DNA of 64,000 nt from an archaeon (GTDB lineage Archaea > Thermoproteota > Nitrososphaeria > Nitrososphaerales > JACAEJ01): contig JACGUK010000005.1 in the NCBI GenBank assembly GCA_024256265.1, forward strand, positions 1 through 64,000. The letters run 5' to 3'. The translations under genes were made by a program, and so were the position numbers. The notes beneath the pieces are model-generated. The model saw only the letters and a program-made list of their open reading frames with translations, was not told where the DNA came from and ran no database searches. Positions 29,701 to 37,087 of the stretch are shown here, piece by piece (within the stretch, counting starts at the first letter, position 1; each line of letters opens with the position of its first letter).

Positions 29701-30060
29701 GATGATAACGAAAATGGCTTATTAGATCCAGAAGACCTTGAATACGATACAAGGTGGGTAGACAAACTCCATCAAGAAGCAACTGGCTATTGGCTAGGTG
29801 ACGATCTAATGCTTGGATGGATGTGGTTAGATAATGAAGGCGATCTCAAGTGGACCTTCATGCCATTGATCGTAGTACTACAGAAGGAGAACCCAGGTGT
29901 TACAGCATTGGTCATAGAGATATACTATGATATTCCAGTAACAGATAACCCAGCAGCGATAAGCAGAGAGGAGCTATTCAGTCAAGACTCACACCCAGTA
30001 GCATTGATCGTAGAAGAGCTAGGTACGATAAGTGAGAAGCCACAGCATCCAGACCCATAA
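26797..30060 (+). CDS. Large secreted acidic protein, probable S-layer protein
   Basis: This 1087-residue protein has a signal peptide (about 1-30, ILVISLLLIPSILPVVSFGF) and a very acidic mature chain rich in Trp, Tyr, Asp and Glu, with no C-terminal membrane helix. It contains EF-hand-like or dockerin-like acidic loops (DVDEDGKLEDGE, DDGDGVIEWEDDNENGLLD) that could bind Ca2+, and sequons such as NIT and NGT for N-glycosylation. Single copy, large size, promoter signals, and position beside surface-protein and glycosylation genes fit an S-layer protein. No known S-layer family motif was recognised, so this is inference from features and context. Confidence 0.65.
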   Translation: MNNYSKGLMSILVISLLLIPSILPVVSFGFGKPANIGADAASWYMTVEGVLADDKYSLYPYEKKNLKIGFSQFGELINSIDNVGLEYGGERDPFAPPAGPSETSAMPKRSWNEGWLINITYKSIMTGNIRNVWASATHTDTLEYGNGWVRVDNEYTSGDEDDEDPRDPGYYIGSVPAAYGQGGRKTNGTVETEPIEVLYDGPRRFVARIVNHLFDFVQTDGIDDAVPVALVDIIITIDFNKDKKEVNLLKDIKITADKTTYDYLPQEYFFPTFVTEEIPWDVDEDGKLEDGETAIVTERESAYPYPFYPEGFLGLFVQFSNRGEWDLGKPDTYKSYAHMWTEGDWGFGLPWEDFITANTPFDDPLVDGLWTPYDYEYALTTTIFPNYWSRHGPEPIEHWGSTFDLAQIIGYEPGADPEYVGFAAFWPSLSDWRVDGMASWWRSMKTEDPHRIDAPTEPWRSPYIIGEWDFMLAFESYTIDSYWPNPIKVDSQFRGVTAYGLTDIHLDDPVVDYEWSKFYDVPCTDVPSPPEFAQEPYEKPEIDSRIGPAVVGAGDDHSIGKGHKDVIDREVAYQLYEKFKPWDLQKASEKWTSRWVEFGEGLDDEDELDPNDIEWNDYWPYPAETYDFLYLEQTNTLIGLPFYSLAYYGDGILGDDREADIGFEMGEWGAYCTFPEKVLVELDPVNEPGVLTLLQRGEDYVIFFPHGGANDAYIIFIDDGDLEKPLELEEGALIKVLYSTWYAWDNPIDWGRGSYEWIVAGRDAASVDSLGATMITQAFDSIKDIHVWKPGLDMKDTQFGPKVPFLLRKFGTGNARADYYFSATPRLALKDDWSSTVPIASSNIITVGGPLANAVTEYFNDFTQVIYRKIEGNFLLVPDWGATFLDHDTLDTSVIGGWTTTLEPRTDLEIDTQVGIGIVETYKDINGTIGLVVYGYSGQDTTWTSDLFFNFNNIPLFLDDGDGVIEWEDDNENGLLDPEDLEYDTRWVDKLHQEATGYWLGDDLMLGWMWLDNEGDLKWTFMPLIVVLQKENPGVTALVIEIYYDIPVTDNPAAISREELFSQDSHPVALIVEELGTISEKPQHPDP

Positions 30061-30070
30061 ATCTCACAAA

Positions 30071-30091
30071 CCCCCTTTTCTTTTTTTTTAT
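30071..30091 (+). terminator. Poly-pyrimidine terminator of S-layer candidate
   Basis: Ten bases after the stop lies CCCCCTTTTC followed by an unbroken run of nine T, the strongest archaeal-type terminator in the window, as expected after a highly transcribed gene. Confidence 0.65.
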
Positions 30092-30173
30092 TAAAAGAAT
30101 TTAAAAGATTAGACTCTATAGTCTAGAATGAACCATTTTGAGTTTACACTACCATTTTAGGCTCTGCTCTAGG

Positions 30174-30353
30174 ATGAACCATCCAGACCTACTGGAACTT
30201 TGGGATCATCTTTGGGATCATCTTTGGGGCATCTATGGTGCCCTAGGATATGGAGGTTTAAACGGTGAAAGAGCTAAACAGGCTCTAATTATCCTCAAGA
30301 AATGTTTAACCGAATTGAGTGGGAGAGAGAAGATTGCAATCGCAAGTCTATGA
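30174..30353 (+). CDS. Short protein preceding a nucleotidyltransferase, unrecognised
   Basis: A 59-codon frame from an ATG at 30174 encodes a peptide starting MNHPDLLELWDHLWDHLWG, with helix-forming ERAKQALIILKKCLTELS near the end. Its last 35 bases overlap the start of the nucleotidyltransferase gene. The WDHL repeat comes from a 12-bp tandem duplication (GGGATCATCTTT twice). It might be a small partner (HEPN-like length and helicity), but no HEPN motif is visible. Upstream is a palindrome AGACTCTATAGTCT at 30110-30123. Confidence 0.35.
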   Translation: MNHPDLLELWDHLWDHLWGIYGALGYGGLNGERAKQALIILKKCLTELSGREKIAIASL

Positions 30354-30912
30354 AAAGATAGAGCATTTTGTCAACGAAATAAAGAAAATAGATGGAGCCA
30401 TAGGCATAATCCTCTTTGGCAGCTTTTCAAGAGGAGATTATGATGAAGGAAGCGACATTGATCTTCTCGTAGTTTTCAAAGACAAAAAAGAGCTTGACAA
30501 AGGATTAAGAGAAATATACAAAACAACAGCCAAGACAGAATTATTCTTCCAAGTCATAGGCTTGACCTTAGATGAACTAAAAGGCTCGCCATTCCTAGAG
30601 TCTGTCTTAAGGGATGGAAAAATATACTATGCAAAAGAAGATGTAAAGAAACTGCTCACTCCAAAGCACAGACCATATGCCCTTGTAACCTACAGCACAG
30701 CAAACCTAAGCCCAAAGGAAAGAGTCATCTTCACCCAAAAACTTGAGGGACGACATAGGGGCAAGTATAGTTATGACGGACTTATACAGGAGCTTGGAGG
30801 TTACAAAGTTGGAAGGGGTGTAGCGATGGTTCCACTAGAGAAATTGAAGACCCTAACAGAGCACTTAGATAAGAAGGAAATCGACTACATCATAAGATAT
30901 TTATGGGCTTGA
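30319..30912 (+). CDS. Polymerase-beta-type nucleotidyltransferase
   Basis: The 197-residue protein contains IGIILFGSFSRGDYDEGSDI followed by DLLVVF, the GSx-DxD signature of the MNT/Pol-beta superfamily (about residues 29-52). The C-terminal 100 residues are helical with KYSYDGLIQELGGYKVGRGV, a larger domain than in minimal antitoxin MNTs. The start is a GTG at 30319; a TTG five codons downstream is an alternative. The substrate is unknown; it may act with the small upstream protein as a toxin-antitoxin or RNA-modifying pair. Confidence 0.72.
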   Translation: MGERRLQSQVYEKIEHFVNEIKKIDGAIGIILFGSFSRGDYDEGSDIDLLVVFKDKKELDKGLREIYKTTAKTELFFQVIGLTLDELKGSPFLESVLRDGKIYYAKEDVKKLLTPKHRPYALVTYSTANLSPKERVIFTQKLEGRHRGKYSYDGLIQELGGYKVGRGVAMVPLEKLKTLTEHLDKKEIDYIIRYLWA

Positions 30913-31133
30913 AAACCCTCTTAAGGGATTCGCTTCAGACTTCTAAACCGCTAACTACGGGTTCTGAATTATGTATTCTTTAAAGTCAATCTTTGCCATC
31001 TAAATATAATCCCTTCTAAGCTTCGACAGAGGCTTTGACGGATTGACTACAAGAGTATTCTGATCTTCATTCATACAAGCCAAAGAATCTAGATTCTTAA
31101 AAGTTCTTAAACCTCCTTTTTTTCTTTTTTAAT

Positions 31134-31820
31134 ATGCAAAAGGATTATGATAAAAAAATTATAGCATGTTTGCCTGCTTTTAATGAAGAAAAAACGATTG
31201 CCAATATCATAAAAAAGTTGAAAAATTATGTCGATGATGTTATAGTTTGTGATGATGGATCATCCGATATGACGAGCTTTATTGCAAAGAATTCTGGAGC
31301 AGTTTTGATAAGAAATAGCAAGAATAAGGGCAAAGGAGTAGCCTTTGATATACTCTTTAAAGAAGCAAGAAGAATGAATGCAGATGTTGTTGTAACTTTA
31401 GATGCAGATGGTCAACATGATCCTGATGATATTCCTAAAATAATAAAGCCCATCTTAAACGATGATTTTGATATAGTAATAGGTTCAAGGTTCTTAAGCA
31501 ATAATAATATTCCTAAGCACAAACTGATAGGGAATTACATTCTTAACTTATTGGCGAACATATTATCAGGTTCTAAATTCACAGACACTCAGAGTGGTTT
31601 TCGTGCCTATAGCAAAAGGGCTTTAGAATCAATTAGAATAAAGGAGAGGGATATAGGAGTTGACTCTCAGATAATAATGGATGCTGTCAAGATGAAATTA
31701 AAGGTGAAGGAGGTTCCTATAAGAGTTTATTATAATGATCTAGATACATCAACTTATAATCCTATAAAGCATACTCTAAAAGTGATTAAAAGTGTGATAA
31801 AGTATAAGTTCATCCATTAA
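31134..31820 (+). CDS. Family 2 glycosyltransferase (DPM1-like)
   Basis: The 228-residue enzyme has IIACLPAFNEEKTIANIIKK, VCDDGSSDMT and the catalytic/metal motif TLDADGQHDPDDI, all typical of GT2 enzymes that transfer sugars to dolichol phosphate or glycan chains. The C-terminal end has VGVDSQIIMDAVKMKLKVKE, typical of soluble Dpm1-like members. No membrane segments follow. It is the first gene of the glycan locus and sits behind a T-rich run that probably ends the upstream transcript. Confidence 0.88.
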   Translation: MQKDYDKKIIACLPAFNEEKTIANIIKKLKNYVDDVIVCDDGSSDMTSFIAKNSGAVLIRNSKNKGKGVAFDILFKEARRMNADVVVTLDADGQHDPDDIPKIIKPILNDDFDIVIGSRFLSNNNIPKHKLIGNYILNLLANILSGSKFTDTQSGFRAYSKRALESIRIKERDIGVDSQIIMDAVKMKLKVKEVPIRVYYNDLDTSTYNPIKHTLKVIKSVIKYKFIH

Positions 31821-31838
31821 TAGATTGTGTGATCCTTT

Positions 31839-32933
31839 TTGAAGCTATTGTACGTGATGAGATGCGTATGGGGAGGTGGAGCAAGCAGGAGATTTTGGGA
31901 GATTCATAAGAGATTGGTTAAGAAAGGCTATGATATAACTATGTTAGGATCATCAACAATATCAAAGTATAATCCTGAAGGTAATTCTTTGAGTGAGCAT
32001 GAAGGAATTAAGATATATTCGATCGAAACTAAATTACCTTTCCCTGACTACCTCTTCTACATAAAAGCCATAGCAATAATAAAATCTATTCATAAAGATT
32101 TTGATGTAATCCATGATGATTTCTCTCCTACTGGGTGCTACTCATTTTTATGGCATGATAGATGTATCGCTACTATCCACGAGACCTTTGGAGGCTATGC
32201 TCTGAATAAGTATGGCATGGCTGGTCTTATACCCCTCTTGAATGAAAGATTTTACAGGAGAATGGATTACAAAGGCTTCATATCATGTGCACCTTCTGTA
32301 AGGAATAATTTAAGAAATTTAGGCATAGATAGCATACTGATCCCTGGGGGGGCGGATACAGAATCGTTCAAGCCTGGCAGAAAAGATAATGATGATATAG
32401 TAATAACCATGGTCTCAAGGTTATCGAAGGGTAAAGGTCTTGATCTATTCATCGAAATAGCTAGGTCTCTAGCATCAAAGTATCAAGGTAAAGATATTAG
32501 GTTCATGCTCATAGGGAATGGGAGTATGATGCCCCCCCTCCAGAGAAGGATAAATAGGTTAAGGTTAAATATCGAGCTGGCAAGTCGAGTAAGCGATAAA
32601 GAACTTGCAAAGATCCTCCAAGATACCTCTATATACCTCCATACATCTCTGCAAGAAGGCTTTGGACTTTCCATCTGTGAAGCAATGGCTTGTGGCTTGC
32701 CAGTGGTTGCCTTTGACGTTCTAGGTGTGAGGGATTTGGTAAACTCTAAAACGGGCATACTTATACCGCCCGTTAACATAAAAAGAGTGATTGATGCTCT
32801 TCAGAGGCTTATCGAGGACGAGGATTTACGTAGGAAGCTAGGAAGGAATGCCCGTGATCTCGTTTTAGAAAGATATACTTGGGAAAAGTCTTCTGCTTTG
32901 ATGGATAAAGCTTACAAATCCTTATTCGATTAA
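31839..32933 (+). CDS. Family 4 glycosyltransferase
   Basis: This 364-residue GT-B enzyme has an N-terminal acceptor-binding domain (MRCVWGGGASRRFWEIHKRL) and a C-terminal nucleotide-sugar domain with MVSRLSKGKGLDLFIEIARS and the ExxxxxxxE motif EGFGLSICEAMACGLPVVAF. The start is TTG at 31839, directly before the conserved first strand. Likely extends a surface glycan using a nucleotide sugar. It is 18 bases downstream of the GT2 gene and probably cotranscribed. Confidence 0.88.
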   Translation: MKLLYVMRCVWGGGASRRFWEIHKRLVKKGYDITMLGSSTISKYNPEGNSLSEHEGIKIYSIETKLPFPDYLFYIKAIAIIKSIHKDFDVIHDDFSPTGCYSFLWHDRCIATIHETFGGYALNKYGMAGLIPLLNERFYRRMDYKGFISCAPSVRNNLRNLGIDSILIPGGADTESFKPGRKDNDDIVITMVSRLSKGKGLDLFIEIARSLASKYQGKDIRFMLIGNGSMMPPLQRRINRLRLNIELASRVSDKELAKILQDTSIYLHTSLQEGFGLSICEAMACGLPVVAFDVLGVRDLVNSKTGILIPPVNIKRVIDALQRLIEDEDLRRKLGRNARDLVLERYTWEKSSALMDKAYKSLFD

Positions 32934-32964
32934 CTTTTTAAGCTTAAGAATTTAGGCTCTATCC

Positions 32965-35700
32965 ATGATGACTGAGTTATCATTACAAGGATTCTTACTT
33001 GGCTATTTTACAATTCTTGGGCTCCTAGCACTATTCATTATACCATACTATCTTATAGTTAGAAGATTTTTCCCCGAAGTTTCGATATATAGGCAGATAA
33101 TCTTCGCCTTTATTTTTAGCCAAGGAGTAAAGCTAATCCTCTTTGGTGCTTCATTTGTAACACAAATCCCTCTTAGATACCTTTTCATCGGAGAAAGCAT
33201 AACGGTTACAATTCTTACCATGATATTGATCTATTATGATAGAGATGTTCTCACTTTGATAAAAGGTGTAAGCAAGGAAAAGATAATTTTTGTCTTGCTA
33301 CTCATTTTGACTTTATGGGTCTTTCTTTATCTGTATTCTAGCAGATTCGATTGGGATGCTTTGGAAGTTTATTTACCATATGCAAAATTATACGTTACTG
33401 AGAATAAACTTTTAGGCTATTCTGAGGAAATCTCCAATTATCTAAGCCTGCCTTTCTTACAACCAGCGGTTATTGCATGGGTCTTTAGTCAAGTAGGGAT
33501 TCAAGATGATGTTTCCCTTTTTTTACCCCTGATCAATACTTTGATGCTAGCATTAGTATCATACGAAATTACCAAACAGTTTCTGAAGCAAGAGTTTGTT
33601 TGGCTCGCCACAGCTTTGTCGGTATTGAATGTTCTTATGGTGCGTTATCTTACGTTAGTTCCTCGGTATGTGGATTTGCCTTTTGGAGTTCTTGTCCTCG
33701 TCTTCTTTTTGGCTTTGTTTGGCAATGCCTCGACTTTAGGCAATAAACATTATCTGATATCTTTCTTTATTCTTTCCGAAGCCATCTTTACTAAAGCTAG
33801 TTCCTTTAGCTTATACTTGATAGTCGCACTGCTCTTTATACCTTGTTTCTGGCCCCGATTATCTAGCCTTACAAATATAGCAGTTTGGACCGGTACTTTA
33901 TTTGTTGCATATTTTGTCTTTCCTGTGGCCAGTGTCGTCGTAGCCCAAGAGAATTTGCTAATTTACCAAGTTATAACAATCATACTACTTGTTTTAGTAA
34001 CAATTTTGCATAGAGTTATTTTAAGATTTTCTAGAAAAAAGAATTCCTCATTTAAAGTTGTATTATACATAATCCCCTTGATAATCCCTGCGTTAGTGTA
34101 TTTCTGCTATGAATATTCATTAACAGGTCAACTTTTTTTCCCTTACGTAAAACCACATTCAATGGAACCAGCGGTGAATTTACTTACTGAAACTTCAGTC
34201 AGATCAGGGCGTATCGAATCCAATGCTTTGTCAATCATATACCTTATGTTCTCATCGATGACAGGACCCTTCTTGCCCTTTTTTGTATTATACGTGGTGA
34301 TTTTAGTGCAAAAAGTCTATAAAGGTACAGTGGGAGAGAAGGAGCTCTTCGCGTTACGATTGCTTTTGTTTATGTTATTGCTAGTTCTTTTTGATTATAC
34401 GATTTTTGGTAGTATATCAAATAGACGACATATAGCAACATATGTCATATTTCAAACATTCTGCGTGGCTGGTTTTGCTAGTGTGATCAAAGGATCCAAC
34501 AATAAGGTAAAGGTAAGTTCTATCCTTTACCTCATAATCAGCCTTCTATTTTCAATTTGGGAAGTTGGCGAAACAAACCTAGATCTTCAGTATTCACAAC
34601 TTTCATTTGATATTACATTATTCTTTATCGATGTGGGGATCTTTCTTCTAATTTATTACGTATACTCTAAATCAAAAGGTAAGGTTGTAGGATCAGACTC
34701 AGAAGAAAAATTGTCGAAAGACAAAAGAGTTACAACAAGAATCACAAAAACGAAATTGGCTATTTCGTCTTGTTTAATTTTATTAATTTTATTCCCAATT
34801 GCTCAAAACCTACTACCTGCGCTAAATATTTACAATTGGAAAAATGATAAGTCACAGTATGAAATCCAAGAGATACTATCAAAACTGCCTGAAGAAAGAG
34901 TTATCACATTTGCCGTTATGGGTGAGTATTACTATGCAAGTGTTCTTCCCTTAGATCTGGCACAAGCAGAAAGTCTGAGCTTGATTTATCCTAGATATAC
35001 CAACTCGATTTCTGATTTTATCATTAAGTTAAAGGAGCTAAATATAGAATATAGTTTCCTTCCTGAGGATGGTTGGCTTGCTCCTTGGTTTATGAGGATA
35101 GTAAAAGATGTACCTGTTATGCAATTGCTACTTTCAGAAAATTTCTTTCCTATAGTTGAGCGTTCAGATGCATCAGGATACAATTTAAGGCATTTCAATA
35201 ACAACGTCACTTTTGATGCACCTATGTTAATCACTATCTTTGCCCAAGGAGAACGAACGGTAGTTATCAATGATAGATACGAATTAGAAAGATGGATAAA
35301 CTTAGGGACTTCAGAAAGTTTAACCATCGACATAAGCTTCATAACTCCCAACGAACTTCAGTCAATTGAATCACTCTATTTAGAGGGGCAATATATCGTA
35401 GGAAGCCACGTTGAAAACTTGACATCAAATCCGCCTTATACTCTAAGCGAACATGTTGAAGGCTTATATACCCTCTCTATTACATTCACAGGCAGTAAGA
35501 TCGAAGAAAACCAAATCATAAAAATCTCAGAAATTGTTATCACATTAAAAGATGTAGAAGGAAGGGACTTCATTCTAAGGTTAGTATCGAATTACGATAA
35601 GCCTTTAGCCTTTTGGTATGTTCCCAGCGTAAATAAGTGGGGATTAGAACAAGGAACTTTCTTACTATACCAAGATCTTGATGACTTTAACTCAAATTGA
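32965..35700 (+). CDS. Large membrane GT-C-like glycosyltransferase
   Basis: The 911-residue protein has about 12-14 membrane segments in the first 610 residues and a soluble extracellular domain after. The first extracellular loop carries SSRFDWDALEVYLPYAKLYV (about residues 129-148), which matches the acidic catalytic loop of GT-C enzymes (PMT/ArnT-type) that use polyprenyl-phosphate sugars. The C-terminal 280 residues form a mixed beta domain. It likely transfers a sugar from a lipid carrier outside the membrane. Specific substrate cannot be deduced. Confidence 0.72.
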   Translation: MMTELSLQGFLLGYFTILGLLALFIIPYYLIVRRFFPEVSIYRQIIFAFIFSQGVKLILFGASFVTQIPLRYLFIGESITVTILTMILIYYDRDVLTLIKGVSKEKIIFVLLLILTLWVFLYLYSSRFDWDALEVYLPYAKLYVTENKLLGYSEEISNYLSLPFLQPAVIAWVFSQVGIQDDVSLFLPLINTLMLALVSYEITKQFLKQEFVWLATALSVLNVLMVRYLTLVPRYVDLPFGVLVLVFFLALFGNASTLGNKHYLISFFILSEAIFTKASSFSLYLIVALLFIPCFWPRLSSLTNIAVWTGTLFVAYFVFPVASVVVAQENLLIYQVITIILLVLVTILHRVILRFSRKKNSSFKVVLYIIPLIIPALVYFCYEYSLTGQLFFPYVKPHSMEPAVNLLTETSVRSGRIESNALSIIYLMFSSMTGPFLPFFVLYVVILVQKVYKGTVGEKELFALRLLLFMLLLVLFDYTIFGSISNRRHIATYVIFQTFCVAGFASVIKGSNNKVKVSSILYLIISLLFSIWEVGETNLDLQYSQLSFDITLFFIDVGIFLLIYYVYSKSKGKVVGSDSEEKLSKDKRVTTRITKTKLAISSCLILLILFPIAQNLLPALNIYNWKNDKSQYEIQEILSKLPEERVITFAVMGEYYYASVLPLDLAQAESLSLIYPRYTNSISDFIIKLKELNIEYSFLPEDGWLAPWFMRIVKDVPVMQLLLSENFFPIVERSDASGYNLRHFNNNVTFDAPMLITIFAQGERTVVINDRYELERWINLGTSESLTIDISFITPNELQSIESLYLEGQYIVGSHVENLTSNPPYTLSEHVEGLYTLSITFTGSKIEENQIIKISEIVITLKDVEGRDFILRLVSNYDKPLAFWYVPSVNKWGLEQGTFLLYQDLDDFNSN

Positions 35701-36256
35701 GCTTGATTACATATCTACAATTCTGAACTTACCACTCTTTGATATGGGAGCAAAATTCCTAGACATGGCAAACACTCTGGATATTCCAGCTACTCTCTGG
35801 AGTATTAGTGGTAACCACAATAGCTTTATAATTACAACCATATACTTTGCAAGAAGGAGACCTAAAGTCAAAGCTTGACTTTGGCTCAATATAACTCCTT
35901 CTTTTTTGATATAAATGATATAGTAAAGTATTTTCCGACGATCTGAAATATGTGAAATAACGTCAAGAACTCTTAAGTTAACCGAGCTTTAGGCTCAGAC
36001 CCCTCCTTTGCTACCCTATTTTCAGCATATTCGCTAGAGACATCGGTGGGGTCTATGCATGGTATACGCATCAAGCCTCTTGCCATAAGCTCGCTGTAAC
36101 CTCTATCGGTTTCTCTTCTAAACTGTAGGTATAGCACAAGAAGGATAGGGCTATCAAATCGACCCGCTAAGATTATGTTGGAATTCTTCGTTTCTGAGTG
36201 AGGTAATGAGAAACATTCTATGAAGAGAGCTCACAGTCAGAATGTTTTTCACTATC
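35701..36256. other. Intergenic stretch without an assignable gene
   Basis: No convincing intact gene lies here. On the plus strand a 66-codon frame continues through 35878 but lacks recognisable features. On the minus strand a frame of 85 codons (36230 to 35973) has no start codon at its 5' end yet reads protein-like (PILLVLYLQFRRETDRGY, RIPCIDPTDVSSEYAEN), so it may be the tail of a decayed gene. The region separates the GT-C gene from the convergent methyltransferase. Confidence 0.4.
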
Positions 36257-36979
36257 TCAGATTACGTCCTGAAAAGCATTCTTAATTGCTACTGCGATTT
36301 GGAAAACTGAAAAGCTTGGCAGAAGCTTTGAGAATAAGCCAGAAATTTTTCCGCTAAAAGGATAGAATCCATTCCCATAATACTTCTTTACTCGTAGTCC
36401 GTAGAATTCGAGCATCTCTTTGAAAGCTGCAGGAGAAAAGGCTGTCAAGTGTCTATATGGTCCCCACATATTACTTTCTGCTCCGCGAGCAGGGTTACCA
36501 AACACGAATTTTGTGCTCGGTGCTATTACAGTTGGTTGCCATCCAAGTAGAACAAAAAGCCTGTTGTGTAATGCACAAAGATTTGGGACTGAAATGTAGG
36601 CATGCCCCTGTTTTCTTAGCAACCTTCTGATTTCCTTAAAGAGAGTATCAGGGTTCAATAAATGCTCTGCAACTTGATTACAAAGGATAACATCGAAGAA
36701 CTCTGAAGGAAAATGTATTCCTTCATTAACGTCACTTTTTTCTATTATTATCCCCTTATTTTTTGCTTCTTCCAATGCTGGTTCATATATATCAACACCA
36801 TATACTTCTTTTGCTCCTATTTTTGTTGCGAATTCAAGAGTAAATTTTCCATCACCACAACCGATGTCTAAAAATCTACTCCCTTCTTCTTTCTCAGCGA
36901 TAGATAGAAGCTTGATTTGATTTTCTCTTTTCTCTCTTTCGGACATTCTCATTAGTTTTTCTTTCAATGTTATTTTCAA
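36257..36979 (-). CDS. Class I SAM-dependent methyltransferase
   Basis: The 240-residue protein has the SAM-binding motif GSRFLDIGCGDGKFTLEFAT (about 34-53), acidic motif II VYGVDIYEPALEEAKNKG, and ILCNQVAEHLLNPDTLFKEI typical of Methyltransf_11. The C-terminal region is divergent. Placed among glycosyltransferases on the opposite strand, it may methylate a sugar or lipid carrier of the surface glycan. Other small-molecule substrates are equally possible. Confidence 0.82.
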   Translation of the reverse strand: MKITLKEKLMRMSEREKRENQIKLLSIAEKEEGSRFLDIGCGDGKFTLEFATKIGAKEVYGVDIYEPALEEAKNKGIIIEKSDVNEGIHFPSEFFDVILCNQVAEHLLNPDTLFKEIRRLLRKQGHAYISVPNLCALHNRLFVLLGWQPTVIAPSTKFVFGNPARGAESNMWGPYRHLTAFSPAAFKEMLEFYGLRVKKYYGNGFYPFSGKISGLFSKLLPSFSVFQIAVAIKNAFQDVI

Positions 36980-37087
36980 TTTACCGCCTCTCTCACATTC
37001 TCCTAATATCTTTTATTTAAGCGAAAAGTTTTTGGGCATCTCTATCACCTTGACAAGCGGCCAAGTGAGCGGCGAGGCAGAAACATA

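Noticed and set aside
35678..35878. 66-codon plus-strand frame at the end of the GT-C gene
   Set aside because: Overlaps the preceding gene, resembles nothing known and lacks a distinct promoter or ribosome-binding site.
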